Below are positions 16,605 to 26,038 of a stretch of DNA of 64,000 nucleotides, one piece after another. Location of the stretch: NCBI RefSeq assembly GCF_014192335.1, contig NZ_JACHXU010000020.1, forward strand, positions 99,053 through 163,052. Direction: 5' to 3'. Below the pieces are notes generated by a model. It worked only from the letters and a program-made list of their open reading frames with translations, was not told the DNA's origin and ran no database searches. This stretch comes from Aporhodopirellula rubra. Lineage in GTDB: Bacteria > Planctomycetota > Planctomycetia > Pirellulales > Pirellulaceae. The stretch's first letter is position 1. The number at the start of each line of letters is the position of its first letter. Both the position numbers and the translations under genes were made by a program.

Positions 16605-17732
16605 TCAGTCTTCGGTAATGACTTCGTGGTTCTGCGCCGTGCTCATCGGACGCCAGATATTGAGATTGTCAACCGAGTCGGTCACGAATCGCACCGCACC
16701 GTCTGCCATCAGGACGTTGACACCACCAACGTGGTGACTACGAGCGGCAGCATAGACGGCAGCCGTGTCACGTTCTTCCAGACACGCCAACCGTGGCTTG
16801 GAATCTTCGAGGATGTCTTCATCGCAGGCCGCCAGAACGTCTTTTTCACTCGAGTTCGGATTGGCGTACGCGGAGAAGATGGTTGCCCCCATTGCTGGCG
16901 ACATCCAAACACCGCGAATGTCATCGGCTCCACCACCGGAGATGATTTCGCTCATCGCCATGGTGTTGCTCAGACCATCCAAGAAGTCACGGCTCTTCAT
17001 TCCGTTGCGGTTTTGGAAACGGTCGCCCGCAGTCGTCGAACTGCCGACGGTCGTGATGATTTTGTCCTGATCGACATAGTAGGTGCCGAACGCACCGCGT
17101 GTTTCTTTCTGCTCCCACGAGAGCATGTCGCCTGAACCCCAGCATGCGGCGTAATTGTTGCCTTTTGCTAACGCCTCGAGGCCGTAACTGCTGTCCGAGA
17201 ACTGCGTGTAATCCGAAGGTGCCGAAGGGCACTTGTCGAATCCGGTCAACTGCTCACGCCCCAAATTTCCTTGGGCATCAATCGACTCGCAGTGGTCGCA
17301 CGGGTTGCTCGTATGATCATCGGCACGGTCATCTTCACATTGATTCACTCGCTCCCACATTCCGGTTTGTTCCATGTACGGAAACAGCATTGGCAACCAG
17401 TGCCATCCCATCTCATTTTGCCCGTGCTGCCAGCCGCCGGTTTTGTAACGGTTGCCCGCCTCGTCATAGTTCACACTGCCTGGTGGGAACGCTTCAAAAG
17501 CAGCCATGTGGTTGTGCATTGCCAACCCGAACTGCTTCATGTTGTTTTGGCACTGCATCCGTCGTGCAGCTTCACGAGCGGCTTGCACTGCGGGCAACAA
17601 CAGGCCGACAAGTACGCCGATGATCGCAATCACGACCAACAGCTCCACCAGAGTGAAGCCGACACGTTGGATCGGCGTGCGATGCGTTGATTTGGACTCA
17701 ATAGTTCTTGTGACTGGGGAGACGATGGACAC
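16605..17732 (-). CDS. DUF1559 family prepilin-like protein
   Basis: 375 aa with the planctomycete DUF1559 layout: a type IV pilin-like N-terminus RVGFTLVELLVVIAIIGVLV at about residues 24-43 (G-F processing site then hydrophobic helix), the conserved AVQAAREAARRMQCQNNMKQ block, and the C-terminal GGVNVLMADGAVRFV signature. I start at GTG 17732: AAGGAGGA lies just upstream, the best ribosome site in this region, whereas the open frame runs to 17852 without one. DUF1559 proteins are processed by prepilin peptidase and are thought to form surface or secretion structures. It heads the run to the lipoprotein and cytochrome. Confidence 0.93.
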   Translation of the reverse strand: MSIVSPVTRTIESKSTHRTPIQRVGFTLVELLVVIAIIGVLVGLLLPAVQAAREAARRMQCQNNMKQFGLAMHNHMAAFEAFPPGSVNYDEAGNRYKTGGWQHGQNEMGWHWLPMLFPYMEQTGMWERVNQCEDDRADDHTSNPCDHCESIDAQGNLGREQLTGFDKCPSAPSDYTQFSDSSYGLEALAKGNNYAACWGSGDMLSWEQKETRGAFGTYYVDQDKIITTVGSSTTAGDRFQNRNGMKSRDFLDGLSNTMAMSEIISGGGADDIRGVWMSPAMGATIFSAYANPNSSEKDVLAACDEDILEDSKPRLACLEERDTAAVYAAARSHHVGGVNVLMADGAVRFVTDSVDNLNIWRPMSTAQNHEVITED

Positions 17733-18214
17733 GCATGTCCTCCTTGAAGGGATAGGTTTGACAAACACCCGGCACGGTCCAACACAAAATTCGGTGACGG
17801 GCTCAACGCGGCAAACAATACCGATCGATTGCGTGTTTTCCGCAAACGCCATGTGAAGGAAGCGTGAATGGTATTACGCGGCTTCTCAATATCGGCCCAG
17901 GTCTCATTAACGTGAAAGCAATGAAGGTGTGTGTCCCTTTAGGCCAAAAGTTTTACGCGTTTTTTGAAGTGGGGCCGAGCAACCACCTACAGGGCGATGA
18001 CTCTGCGTTCAGATGGCGTTGACCGTCCTGCAGTTGGCCGGCACCCTCGTTTTCGCAAAAGTGGACACACATCAGAAATTAACACTGAGGGCTGCTTTTC
18101 TTAACAGCATTCTCGTTTACGAACGATAGGTTCTTGCCCCTGTTCCCGATGCGTCAATGACGCGACGCGACGGGATTGTGACTCGCCCGTTTATCTCCAA
18201 CAAATTTGGACTCC
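17733..18214. other. Intergenic region between divergent genes
   Basis: About 480 bp with no gene. It must carry promoters for the DUF1559 transcript (minus) and the phosphoesterase (plus). The AAGGAGGA ribosome site of the DUF1559 gene is at about 17738-17745. No operator or RNA element recognised. Confidence 0.35.
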
Positions 18215-20206
18215 ATGAACCGCCCCTCCCTATTGCAGCGACTCGCTGCCTCCCTCCTCATCGTTGCCTCTGCGCATTGTCAAGCGAGTGCCCACGAAGG
18301 CGCACACGACCACTCTCATGATCCGTCGGACAAGCCGTTTACCACTCGCAGTGCTTCTCGTGTCTTGCCATTGGCTACTGATGAAGATGCGTTTCACTTC
18401 GTTATCTATGGGGACCGCACCAGCGGCGTGCCCGCCGGATTGAAAGTTCTCGAGCAAGCGGTTGTGGATACGAACCTGTTGGATCCGGATCTCGTGATGA
18501 CAGTCGGCGATCTCGTCCAGGGGTACAACGAGGCACCGAAGTGGATGCAGGAGATGCGGGAGTACCGTGACATCATGGAAAAGTTGAAAATGAAATGGTT
18601 CCCGGTCGCCGGAAATCATGACGTTTATTGGCGTGGCAAGGGTGAAGCCCCGCAAGGCCAGCACGAGTCCAATTACGAAGAACACTTTGGACCGTTGTGG
18701 TACTCCTTCGAACACAAAAACGCCGGTTTCGTCGTGCTCTACAGCGACGAGGGAGATCCGGTTACGAACGAAAAGAGTTTCAGCGAAGGTCGTTTGCAAA
18801 TGATGAGCGACGAGCAGCTTAGCTTCCTAAAACAATCGCTCGAGATGCATAAAGATCTCGATCACGTGTTTGTTTTCCTGCACCACCCACGCTGGATCGG
18901 CGGCGGTTACGAAGGTGGCAATTGGGACGTCGTTCATGAAATGCTTCGTGAAGCCGGAAACGTCAGTGCAGTTTTCGCGGGACACATTCACCACATGCGA
19001 TTCGACGGGCCCAAAGATGGGATCGCCTATTACGCTTTGGCCACAACGGGTGGGCATCTGTCGGCGGACATTCCTGGCGCCGGATACCTGCATCACTTGA
19101 ACGTTGTGACCGTTCGCCCGGAATCGGTGACCGTTGCGGCGCTACCGGTAGGAGCCGTGATCGACCCAACAGATTTCACGCCCGAGTTCTTGGCTGAGGT
19201 CGACGCCGCTCGCTCAATCCGCCCGAAAGAACTCAGCAACAGCGTTCAATTGGGTGTCGATGGAAATGGGTCGGGGGTCGTCGTTTACGAACTCGCAAAC
19301 ACTTCACCCCGCAGCATTGACCTCACGGTGTCGTTCGATCCGGCAACACGAGATTGGTTGACATCGCTCGACCATGATCACTTCACAATCGCCGCAGGTG
19401 AAACGAAGCAGCTCAAGATCGCGTTCCAACGCAACGCGGAAACCAATTCAGTACTCACGATACCGCGGTTGATCTTTACAAAAGATTACCTCGGAGAGTC
19501 CGCACGAATCAGTCTGCCGCCTACGTCGACTCCTGTGAACGTCAATCTGGCTGCACTGCCAGCGAACTTTTTCAACGGTGCAGAGAATCGTTGCCTCAAG
19601 GTTAGCGACGGACACTCGGCGGTCCGAATCGAGTCATCTGAACTTCCACTGCCTGCAGGGCCTTTCACATTGGAAGCGTGGGTGAACCCGAAACAGGTTG
19701 CCGGTGATCAAGCGATCGTTGCCAAAATGCATGACAGCGAATTTTCATTTTTTATGAAGGAAGGCGTGCCGCAATTCAGCGTGCATCTCAACGGACGATA
19801 TGTGTCGGCGAGAGCCACCGATGTGCTCTCATCGGGGCGGTGGACACATTTGGCAGGCGTTTACGATGGCAGTGAAGTGCGACTATACGTCGACGGCGAA
19901 ATGGTGAGTTCGAAGCCTGGCAGCGGCAAACGGAAATTGAATCGCTTGCCGCTTTACATTGGTGCCGATCCCGGCAAAGGCGGCGAGGCGACACGCCCTT
20001 TTGACGGCAAGATCGACGAAGTGAAAATTTCAGAAGGCGAGGTCTATCAAGCGAACTTCACGCCTCCACGCAAGTTTTCTCCAACCGACGAAACAATCAT
20101 GTTGCTGCATTTCGACCGGCAGCTTGGCCCATTCCTCTTGGACCACAGTTCGTCGGCAATCCATGGCACCCTCGGCGTGAACGCTGAACTCGTTCCGAGC
20201 TTCTAG
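18215..20206 (+). CDS. Exported metallophosphoesterase with C-terminal LamG/ConA-like domain
   Basis: 663 aa with a signal peptide (LLQRLAASLLIVASAHCQASA) and a His/Asp-rich stretch just after it. Calcineurin-like metal motifs are at about residues 60-270: YGDRTSG, VGDLVQG, GNHDVYW, FLHHPRW and AGHIHHM. A linker with an Ig-like strand pattern follows, then a LamG/concanavalin-like domain at about 470-640 (FTLEAWVNPKQ ... WTHLAGVYDGSEVRLYVDG ... GKIDEVKIS). The enzyme should cleave a phosphoester outside the cytoplasm while the LamG part binds glycan. I use ATG 18215; a TTG lies three codons upstream. Confidence 0.9.
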   Translation: MNRPSLLQRLAASLLIVASAHCQASAHEGAHDHSHDPSDKPFTTRSASRVLPLATDEDAFHFVIYGDRTSGVPAGLKVLEQAVVDTNLLDPDLVMTVGDLVQGYNEAPKWMQEMREYRDIMEKLKMKWFPVAGNHDVYWRGKGEAPQGQHESNYEEHFGPLWYSFEHKNAGFVVLYSDEGDPVTNEKSFSEGRLQMMSDEQLSFLKQSLEMHKDLDHVFVFLHHPRWIGGGYEGGNWDVVHEMLREAGNVSAVFAGHIHHMRFDGPKDGIAYYALATTGGHLSADIPGAGYLHHLNVVTVRPESVTVAALPVGAVIDPTDFTPEFLAEVDAARSIRPKELSNSVQLGVDGNGSGVVVYELANTSPRSIDLTVSFDPATRDWLTSLDHDHFTIAAGETKQLKIAFQRNAETNSVLTIPRLIFTKDYLGESARISLPPTSTPVNVNLAALPANFFNGAENRCLKVSDGHSAVRIESSELPLPAGPFTLEAWVNPKQVAGDQAIVAKMHDSEFSFFMKEGVPQFSVHLNGRYVSARATDVLSSGRWTHLAGVYDGSEVRLYVDGEMVSSKPGSGKRKLNRLPLYIGADPGKGGEATRPFDGKIDEVKISEGEVYQANFTPPRKFSPTDETIMLLHFDRQLGPFLLDHSSSAIHGTLGVNAELVPSF

Positions 20207-20227
20207 ACCTCGGACATTGCCTGTCCG

Positions 20228-20261
20228 CTCGGCCCGCGGCGCACGATCGCAGCGGGCCGAG
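20228..20261. terminator. Hairpin after the phosphoesterase gene
   Basis: A 10-bp perfect stem, CTCGGCCCGC (20228-20237) and GCGGGCCGAG (20252-20261), with a 14-nt loop, 22 bp after the stop. No T-run follows, so it may act as an mRNA 3' stabiliser rather than a classical intrinsic terminator. Confidence 0.45.
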
Positions 20262-20358
20262 AGTCTGGCATTTGCGATTTCTGCTTGGTGCCGTCACCAT
20301 CTCAACTCGGTGCATCGTGCCAGCAAGACGCAATTGCGACTCACGGACTTGAAACGTC

Positions 20359-21882
20359 CTAAAAGCGATAACGCAGCGTGCCTTCGATCAGTACAGCTTC
20401 ACCGGGCTCCGTCAGGGAATCGACGAACGTGTATCCGGGTTCATTCGTTCGGTTGTGGTATTCGGTGCGTCGGTGAGATACCTCAACGCCTGTCGTAAGA
20501 TTGGCGTTGAATTGATAGAACAGGTTGGTGTAGATCGCTTGGTTCTTCGTTCGCCCGATGAGGCTGTCGTTGTCGTTGGGATCGTCGATCGAACAACCAA
20601 CGTGTGTTGTCACTTTCTTACCACATCGATATTCAATTTCGCCCCAGCCGCCGATCGACCGGATGGGAACACGAAGGCACGGGCAAACGCCCTGTCCGGC
20701 GCCGCCGAGCAGGTTGCTTAAGTTGGATCCCATGAAAAATTCACCTTGGCAACTGAGTCGTTCAGTCAGTGGCATGACCGCATCGATGTTCGCGGACCAG
20801 GTTCGAATGCGGACATCGTCTTCGGCAGCGAGGGTGGGGTTGGCGGGATGACCAGCGGAAAAGTCAAAGCCGGTATCGCCGATATGCCCCGACGTGCCAA
20901 TCGCCATCGTTTTCCCGCCCCCTTGGATGCTCGAGCACTCGAGCGCCGCACGAGCCTGAATCATGGGCCAATTACCGGTTTCGCGAGTGACACCCGTTGC
21001 ACTGGCACCGGTCGCGAAGTCTTGAATCACATTTTGAGCAAGTGCAGCTTGCAAGGTCAGCGATGTGGTTTCGCCGAGCGAGCAATATCGCTCGAATCGC
21101 AACTGGTTACGCCGAAATCCAATGTTCCCTGCCGTCCACAATACGGGAAAACTGACCGTGTTGGGCAGCAACGGAGAGACGACATCCCATGTCTGGCCAA
21201 CGAGAAAACGAGCGTTCTCGTTCTTCGCTTCCCAGTACACGTGACGCAGCCGAACGTCGGGTTGGTTATCAGTGGTGAAGTTACCTAAAAAGTCGACTTC
21301 GAATTTTGCTGCGCTTTCAAAGCCACCGAGCAGATCGATCGGTGGACCGATCACGTCGACTCCAATGCGACTGCGACGAGCGTCCAACTCGAACGCTGAT
21401 TCGCCTTGCGATTCTTCCGAGTCAATCCACAAGGTAAACCGCCCCGGCACGGTTCGACTCGAAGCATAGGTCATGTCCGACCAGATCGTGCCATAGGGAT
21501 TGAACTCGAAACCCGCGACGGAGAATTGTGTCCGTTTCGGCATTTGCGGAGGCAGCCAACCTGCTAACTGAATCTCATCAGGCTCGGTAGTGCCGTTGGA
21601 TTCGGACAGCCAGGACGCCACCGACACGGCATCAAACGAATCCGTGCCGAGTGATGTCAGATCGAGTGAATTCGAGTCAGGCGATGCGTCCTCACTCACG
21701 GTGGAGGATTCACCGTGTTCGGGAAGCAACGATAGCGACTCCGATAAGCCGTCGTCTCCGAACAGTTGATCAAACGAATCGGCAGAGGACGTTCCGGAGA
21801 CTCCGATGCTCGCGATGAGACAGCTCGCTGCGACGCATACCGCGAGAAAGTAACATTGTCGTCCGTTAGTAGAGCCGTTCAT
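20359..21882 (-). CDS. DcaP-like outer-membrane porin
   Basis: 507 aa with a signal peptide (about residues 1-34) followed by an acidic low-complexity linker, then a beta-barrel of DcaP type: VAGFEFNPYGTIWSDM, SRIGVDVIGPP, AKFEVDFLGNF, VRLRHVYWE, FLVGQTWDVVSPLLPNTVSF, and the last strand EGTLRYRF ending in Phe. The 'GQTWD...P' segment and the C-terminal aromatic are family hallmarks. These trimeric porins import small anionic compounds in other bacteria. The acidic linker of about 60 residues between signal and barrel is typical for planctomycete versions. Monocistronic. Confidence 0.83.
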   Translation of the reverse strand: MNGSTNGRQCYFLAVCVAASCLIASIGVSGTSSADSFDQLFGDDGLSESLSLLPEHGESSTVSEDASPDSNSLDLTSLGTDSFDAVSVASWLSESNGTTEPDEIQLAGWLPPQMPKRTQFSVAGFEFNPYGTIWSDMTYASSRTVPGRFTLWIDSEESQGESAFELDARRSRIGVDVIGPPIDLLGGFESAAKFEVDFLGNFTTDNQPDVRLRHVYWEAKNENARFLVGQTWDVVSPLLPNTVSFPVLWTAGNIGFRRNQLRFERYCSLGETTSLTLQAALAQNVIQDFATGASATGVTRETGNWPMIQARAALECSSIQGGGKTMAIGTSGHIGDTGFDFSAGHPANPTLAAEDDVRIRTWSANIDAVMPLTERLSCQGEFFMGSNLSNLLGGAGQGVCPCLRVPIRSIGGWGEIEYRCGKKVTTHVGCSIDDPNDNDSLIGRTKNQAIYTNLFYQFNANLTTGVEVSHRRTEYHNRTNEPGYTFVDSLTEPGEAVLIEGTLRYRF

Positions 21883-22239
21883 GTTCTTCGATCGACCAAT
21901 CTAGTAGTTTGTCACCGACTTTTTCGAGTGACACGCAACTCGTCAGCAGCTTCCGGAAGTCTCGCTAACAGCAGAACGCTTTTTGTCGCGCCCCGCCGGT
22001 GCGAAGCGGTTTGGAAATGATGTCGTTTGTACAGTTCTTCGGTATTGTCACTCCGTTTAATCGGTGTTCACAGAAAAGGCGGTACGGATACCGTAATCGT
22101 CAAAGTCAACCTTGGGTCAATGCAAAAGGCACACGCGGCGAATGCGAGAACCGATCTCGCGATACGAGCGTGTGCCTGAAACGAAGCCGCCTAATCAGCG
22201 GCGCTGCCTTTTATTGGCGAAACGAAGCCGAGGCCGTCG
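21883..22239. other. Intergenic region with a two-tier hairpin
   Basis: About 360 bp upstream of the porin gene and downstream of the HAD gene. No protein-coding frame. It contains the hairpin at 22127-22177, and GAAACGAAGCCG occurs at about 22178-22189 and again about 40 bp later. Confidence 0.35.
22127..22177. terminator. Two-tier hairpin downstream of the HAD phosphatase gene
   Basis: AGGCACACGC (22127-22136) pairs perfectly with GCGTGTGCCT (22168-22177); inside the loop GCGAGA (22144-22149) pairs with TCTCGC (22155-22160). It lies beyond the 3' end of the minus-strand HAD gene and is not followed by a long T-run. A terminator or 3' processing element is the simplest reading; a small RNA is not excluded. 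Confidence 0.4.
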
Positions 22240-23091
22240 TTACGCGAGCTGACTTTCACGCCACGCCGCAAGGCTGGTGACGGTGTCATCCTCTTGATTG
22301 CCTTGAGGGAGAGCGTGTGCCAGGAAGCTGAGTGGATCTTCCATGTCGGCGATCGAATCAATCACGACATCGGGGCCAAAGGCATATTTGTCTAAGTCTT
22401 CGGCTTTGGTCGTCCCGGTCAGAGTGAGTACTGTACGGTATCCCATCTGAACCCCACCGAGGATATCGGTGTCCATCGTGTCACCAACCATCACGGTCTG
22501 TGATGTCGCCAACCCGAGTTCTTTGCGTGCGGCCCGCATCATGATGGGACTCGGCTTTCCAACGCCGAACGCCTTGATGCCAGTGACGGCCTCGAGGTAC
22601 GCCACCGTGGCACCACATCCGGGACGCGTCCCGTTAATCGTCGGGCAATTTGGATCCAAATTGGTGGCAATCAATTTGGCGCCATCCATGATCATATTCA
22701 CTGCACGTTCGAGGGTGTCGAGCGTGATCGTTCGTCCTTCGCCGACAACGACGAAGTCAGGCGTATGGTCAACGATCGAGTAACCGTGGCGGTGCAACGC
22801 ATGGAGCAGTCCGCCTTCGCCGATCACGTAAGCGGTTCCCGAAGGTTTGCGTGAGGCCAGATATTGCGCCGTTGCGATCGCGCAAGTGAATATGTGTTTT
22901 TCGCCAACCTTAATGCCCATGCGTTCGAGCTTGGTAGCTACATCGCGGCGGGTGCGTTGGCTATTGTTAGTCAAAAACATAAACGGGATTCGTTCACGTT
23001 TGAGCGCTTGAATGAAGCGATCTGCGCCGGGGATCAATTGGCTTCCCCGGTAGATCACCCCGTCCATGTCGATCAACAGTCCTGTCTGCAT
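22240..23091 (-). CDS. HAD-IIA family phosphatase (NagD-like)
   Basis: 283 aa with all HAD motifs: LIDMDGVIY (motif I), LTNNSQR (motif II), GKPSP with the conserved Lys (motif III) and VGDTMDTDI (motif IV). The C2B cap between motifs II and III places it in subclass IIA with NagD and phosphoglycolate/4-nitrophenyl phosphatases. It is a cytoplasmic Mg-dependent sugar- or nucleotide-phosphate phosphatase; the exact substrate is not readable. Monocistronic, with a long gene-free stretch upstream. Confidence 0.92.
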   Translation of the reverse strand: MQTGLLIDMDGVIYRGSQLIPGADRFIQALKRERIPFMFLTNNSQRTRRDVATKLERMGIKVGEKHIFTCAIATAQYLASRKPSGTAYVIGEGGLLHALHRHGYSIVDHTPDFVVVGEGRTITLDTLERAVNMIMDGAKLIATNLDPNCPTINGTRPGCGATVAYLEAVTGIKAFGVGKPSPIMMRAARKELGLATSQTVMVGDTMDTDILGGVQMGYRTVLTLTGTTKAEDLDKYAFGPDVVIDSIADMEDPLSFLAHALPQGNQEDDTVTSLAAWRESQLA

Positions 23092-24135
23092 CGGTATCCC
23101 TTTTTATCTTTCTTCAAATCGAAGGTTGTGGCACTCATGAATTCTCCCGCTAACTCGATTGGTACTGCGGCGGAAGGTCAGTCTTGTGCGTTGACAATCA
23201 TTACGTGATCGTCGTCTGATTCGAAGTATTGCGGTGTAAAAATGGTCGTCAACCAAGATTCCAAGACGCGGCACGAACGCCGACACTGCGCGATGAGTAG
23301 GGTAGAAAACGAACCGAACTAACGAAGGTTTTTTCATCTTTTCTATATTTCAGTTTATTTTCGCGTTTAGATGAGGCTTCTCACCTCTCGCCATCGTGGT
23401 GTGTTTGATCGATTCTTTTCAAAAAGGGACACGAATGCTTGCAAGGAGGCTGGTGATTGCGTTGGCGGGAGACACATAGGCGGTGTGTACGCCGTAAAGC
23501 GAACTCTCGGGAACCCGTTGATGCGTATTAGTGGATACCGCAAGCAATGAAGAACAAATGCGCACAGGTTTTGGACGCTATGCCTCCAAGGAGGTTCGAC
23601 AACGACCAGTCGATTAGGAGAGGGGAGGCATCCATTCCTTAGACAACTCAAATCGGAGGACGGTGCGAAGCAAGGCATCCCTCGGCATGGTTAAACGCGG
23701 GCACAGTGGGATATCGTGATGCTGGGGTGACGGGTGGCAGGTGAATACGCATGTGAGCGGGGAGCGAGATTTGAGAAATCAATCGAGGTGGATCGACGGT
23801 GTCACCGAAGCATAGCAAACGTCGAATATTCCCCCTGTAGATATGAAGATTGCGTGATCAGACGACCGTATTTCGGCCCGCCCCATGGACGAGGTATGCT
23901 AGTGAAGTAACCTGCTAAGTCGACACTCATTTGATGTCGGCAAACCGATCATTCAATGGGACCGCCTAACGCCGCGATCCCCACCCGCGGGAGTTCGATT
24001 ACTCGGTTTTGCGAGACTCGCAGGCTTCGTTCGTGTGCGGGAAAGCAATGGTTTACGGAGTGTTGATTTCCATCCGTGATATGGTCGGCACAGGCAACCT
24101 ATCAACACCATCCTTCAGACAGGAATGAATGCTCC
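23092..24135. other. Gene-free kilobase
   Basis: About 1040 bp with only short, non-protein-like frames. An AT-rich patch at 23325-23365 stands out from its surroundings and could hold a promoter for the HAD gene. No tRNA, repeat array or clear RNA fold found by eye. Confidence 0.35.
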
Positions 24136-24597
24136 ATGGGCATCGAAATCGAACGGAAATTTTTGGTCATCGATCAGGGCTATCGCAGCGACGACAGCAC
24201 GTTGTTGCGGCAAGGATACCTGAGCACCGTTAAGGAGCGGACTGTTCGCGTTCGTGTCGCGGGCGAGAAGGCGTTCTTAACGATCAAAGGAATCACCGAG
24301 GGATCCAAGCGAAGCGAATACGAGTATGAGATTCCCGTCACTGATGCGGTAGAGATGCTCGACGAACTTTGCGAACCGCCGCTAATCGAGAAACGGCGGT
24401 ACCGCACGGTGCACGAAGGGATGGTGTGGGAAATCGATGAATTCTTTGGAGACAACGAGGGCCTAACACTCGCCGAAATCGAATTGAACGAAGAGGGGCA
24501 AGCGTTTGAACGACCTGCTTGGTTGGGAGAAGAGGTCACCGAAGATCGTCGCTATTACAACGCGAATCTGGTTTCGCATCCGTTTTCAAAATGGTGA
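24136..24597 (+). CDS. CYTH domain protein (triphosphate tunnel metalloenzyme)
   Basis: 153 aa starting with MGIEIERKFLV, the ExExK metal/triphosphate motif that opens CYTH domains. Further conserved parts: RQGYLS, TVRVRVAGEKAFLTIKG, RSEYEYEIP, EKRRY, WEIDEFFGDNEGLTLAEIEL. All tunnel-lining charged residues are in place. CYTH enzymes of this size hydrolyse inorganic triphosphate or polyphosphate in bacteria; only some make cAMP. I start at ATG 24136, where the domain begins, though the frame is open to 24076. Stands alone. Confidence 0.92.
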   Translation: MGIEIERKFLVIDQGYRSDDSTLLRQGYLSTVKERTVRVRVAGEKAFLTIKGITEGSKRSEYEYEIPVTDAVEMLDELCEPPLIEKRRYRTVHEGMVWEIDEFFGDNEGLTLAEIELNEEGQAFERPAWLGEEVTEDRRYYNANLVSHPFSKW

Positions 24598-25289
24598 AAT
24601 GAATGCAACATTGTGGTGAAGAGTTGTTCGTTATTGATCGCGTTCCCCAGCGACCCGACGTGGCAACTGCTCGTCTCTGATCCCAGCGCCGTTGGACAGG
24701 TCTGTCACCCGAAGAATAGGCGGCGATGTCCGACGGTGCTGATCACATGCCCGTCACGATGACCGCTCAGAGTGGCTGGTTGCTCGGCGTGGTAAACAAA
24801 CATGGTTTTCAAATGATCTCGAGAACGCCATGCCGCGACTTTGATGCGAATCGGCGAGATCATCGACGGCGATGAATTGCAGACGATTCCGTGCTGGTAT
24901 TGCTGGCCTGCCTTACTCTTAGCAATGTCAGTGGCCTGCCCCCTGTGATTGCTTTCATACATACGTCCGGCAACGTCTCTGCAGTGGATTTGCCTGTGGG
25001 GTAGCGGTTGCTGACGAACCGTCTGCAAATTGCTCCGGCGATGTCGTCCGGTCCCGCGTTAACTATCCCTACGGACACGAGCTCCCTACGGACACGATCG
25101 CACTGCCGACGCACTCAGTCTCGCCCACCACCACGAGGGACACACCCATGGGTGCACGCGGTGAACTAACGTCGAACTGATTGACCGTGAATTGGCACCA
25201 CGCCAAGTCTTTGGAAATCGGTAGGTCGTCGCCAAAGAGGAGATTCCCAGAGCGAAGACGATAGCAGTCTCCGTGCAAGAAAAAGCTCG
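24598..25289. other. Intergenic region with a short tandem repeat
   Basis: About 690 bp without a gene. It includes the tandem repeat at 25066-25097 and a 12-bp palindrome CACCCATGGGTG at 25143-25154, both upstream of the MerR gene. Confidence 0.35.
25066..25097. repeat. Tandem repeat, two perfect 15-bp copies at 17-bp spacing
   Basis: TCCCTACGGACACGA occurs at 25066-25080 and 25083-25097. It could be a pair of protein-binding sites upstream of the MerR locus or a replication slip; no more can be said. Confidence 0.5.
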
Positions 25290-25309
25290 ACACTGTCATA
25301 TAACAGTGT
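25290..25309. promoter_or_regulatory. Perfect inverted repeat just before the MerR-type gene
   Basis: ACACTGT-CATATA-ACAGTGT: 7-bp arms, 6-bp spacer, ending 12 bp before the ATG. MerR-family regulators bind dyads of this size between promoter elements, so this is a plausible autoregulatory operator. Its position so near the start codon also suggests a very short leader. Confidence 0.6.
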
Positions 25310-25321
25310 TACCATCACGGT

Positions 25322-26011
25322 ATGGATCTTACATTCCCCATTGCCGATTTGCGAACTCTGGTCGCTCTAGCGCTCAAGCAGGCGGACTATGTTCCCACCG
25401 CTTCGGCTCGGGTTCGGGCAGTGCCAGACACTCGAACGATTCGCTATTACACAACACTGGGACTAGTGGATCGACCAAAGCAGATGCGAGGACGCACGGC
25501 ATACTACGGCCCAAAACACGTGATGCAATTGGTTGCGATCAAGCGATTGCAAGCCGAAAACCTAACACTGTCAGATATCCAAGAGCGACTCGTCGCGTTG
25601 CCGCCGAAGCGTCTTAAGACGCTGGCCAAGTTGCCGACTGACTTTTGGGAAAACGCGAAAGATTACCTCGATGCACCGCCGTTAAAAGCGAACCATGAAG
25701 CGATTTCGGTCTCGTCTGTAGACGCGCAGCCAGATCGATCGGGCGAGGAGTTTTGGAGCCGCACTGCGGCGACACCGACGCGGCCGCGGTCACCACATCG
25801 CGACCAGTCGGTTACGGGGGTCGCTCAGTCACTGTGTATCCGGCTGCGCCCACAAGTCCAAATGTCCATCGATACGACCGCTCCCGCTGAAGTCGTCGAT
25901 GCTGCCCGACTTCAAAGATTGCAGTCGGCCGCAGAGTCCTTGATCAGCGAACTGGTTCGCCAAGGATTGATCGATCCCCCGTCACCACCTCGGCACGATG
26001 CGGGGTCTTGA
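25322..26011 (+). CDS. MerR-type HTH regulator
   Basis: 229 aa. A MerR winged helix lies at about residues 30-95: TRTIRYYTTLGLVDRPKQMR, GRTAYYGPKHVMQLVAIKRL, LTLSDIQERLVAL. The first helix (about residues 8-30) is slightly longer than usual. The rest is a Pro/Ser/Arg-rich linker and a C-terminal helix; there is no metal-binding Cys set, so the signal is unknown. It lies 27 bp before the VIT-vWA fusion gene on the same strand, a fixed-looking pair in which this protein probably controls the fusion gene and itself through the dyad at 25290-25309. Confidence 0.85.
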   Translation: MDLTFPIADLRTLVALALKQADYVPTASARVRAVPDTRTIRYYTTLGLVDRPKQMRGRTAYYGPKHVMQLVAIKRLQAENLTLSDIQERLVALPPKRLKTLAKLPTDFWENAKDYLDAPPLKANHEAISVSSVDAQPDRSGEEFWSRTAATPTRPRSPHRDQSVTGVAQSLCIRLRPQVQMSIDTTAPAEVVDAARLQRLQSAAESLISELVRQGLIDPPSPPRHDAGS

Positions 26012-26038
26012 CGTCTTTTCTTTTTGGAGCCTTTTGCA

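Noticed and set aside
23104..23678. Two minus frames in the gene-free kilobase
   Set aside because: No recognisable features; overlap AT-rich and repeated-looking sequence.
25143..25154. CACCCATGGGTG palindrome as an operator
   Set aside because: Twelve-bp palindromes occur by chance and nothing links it to a promoter.
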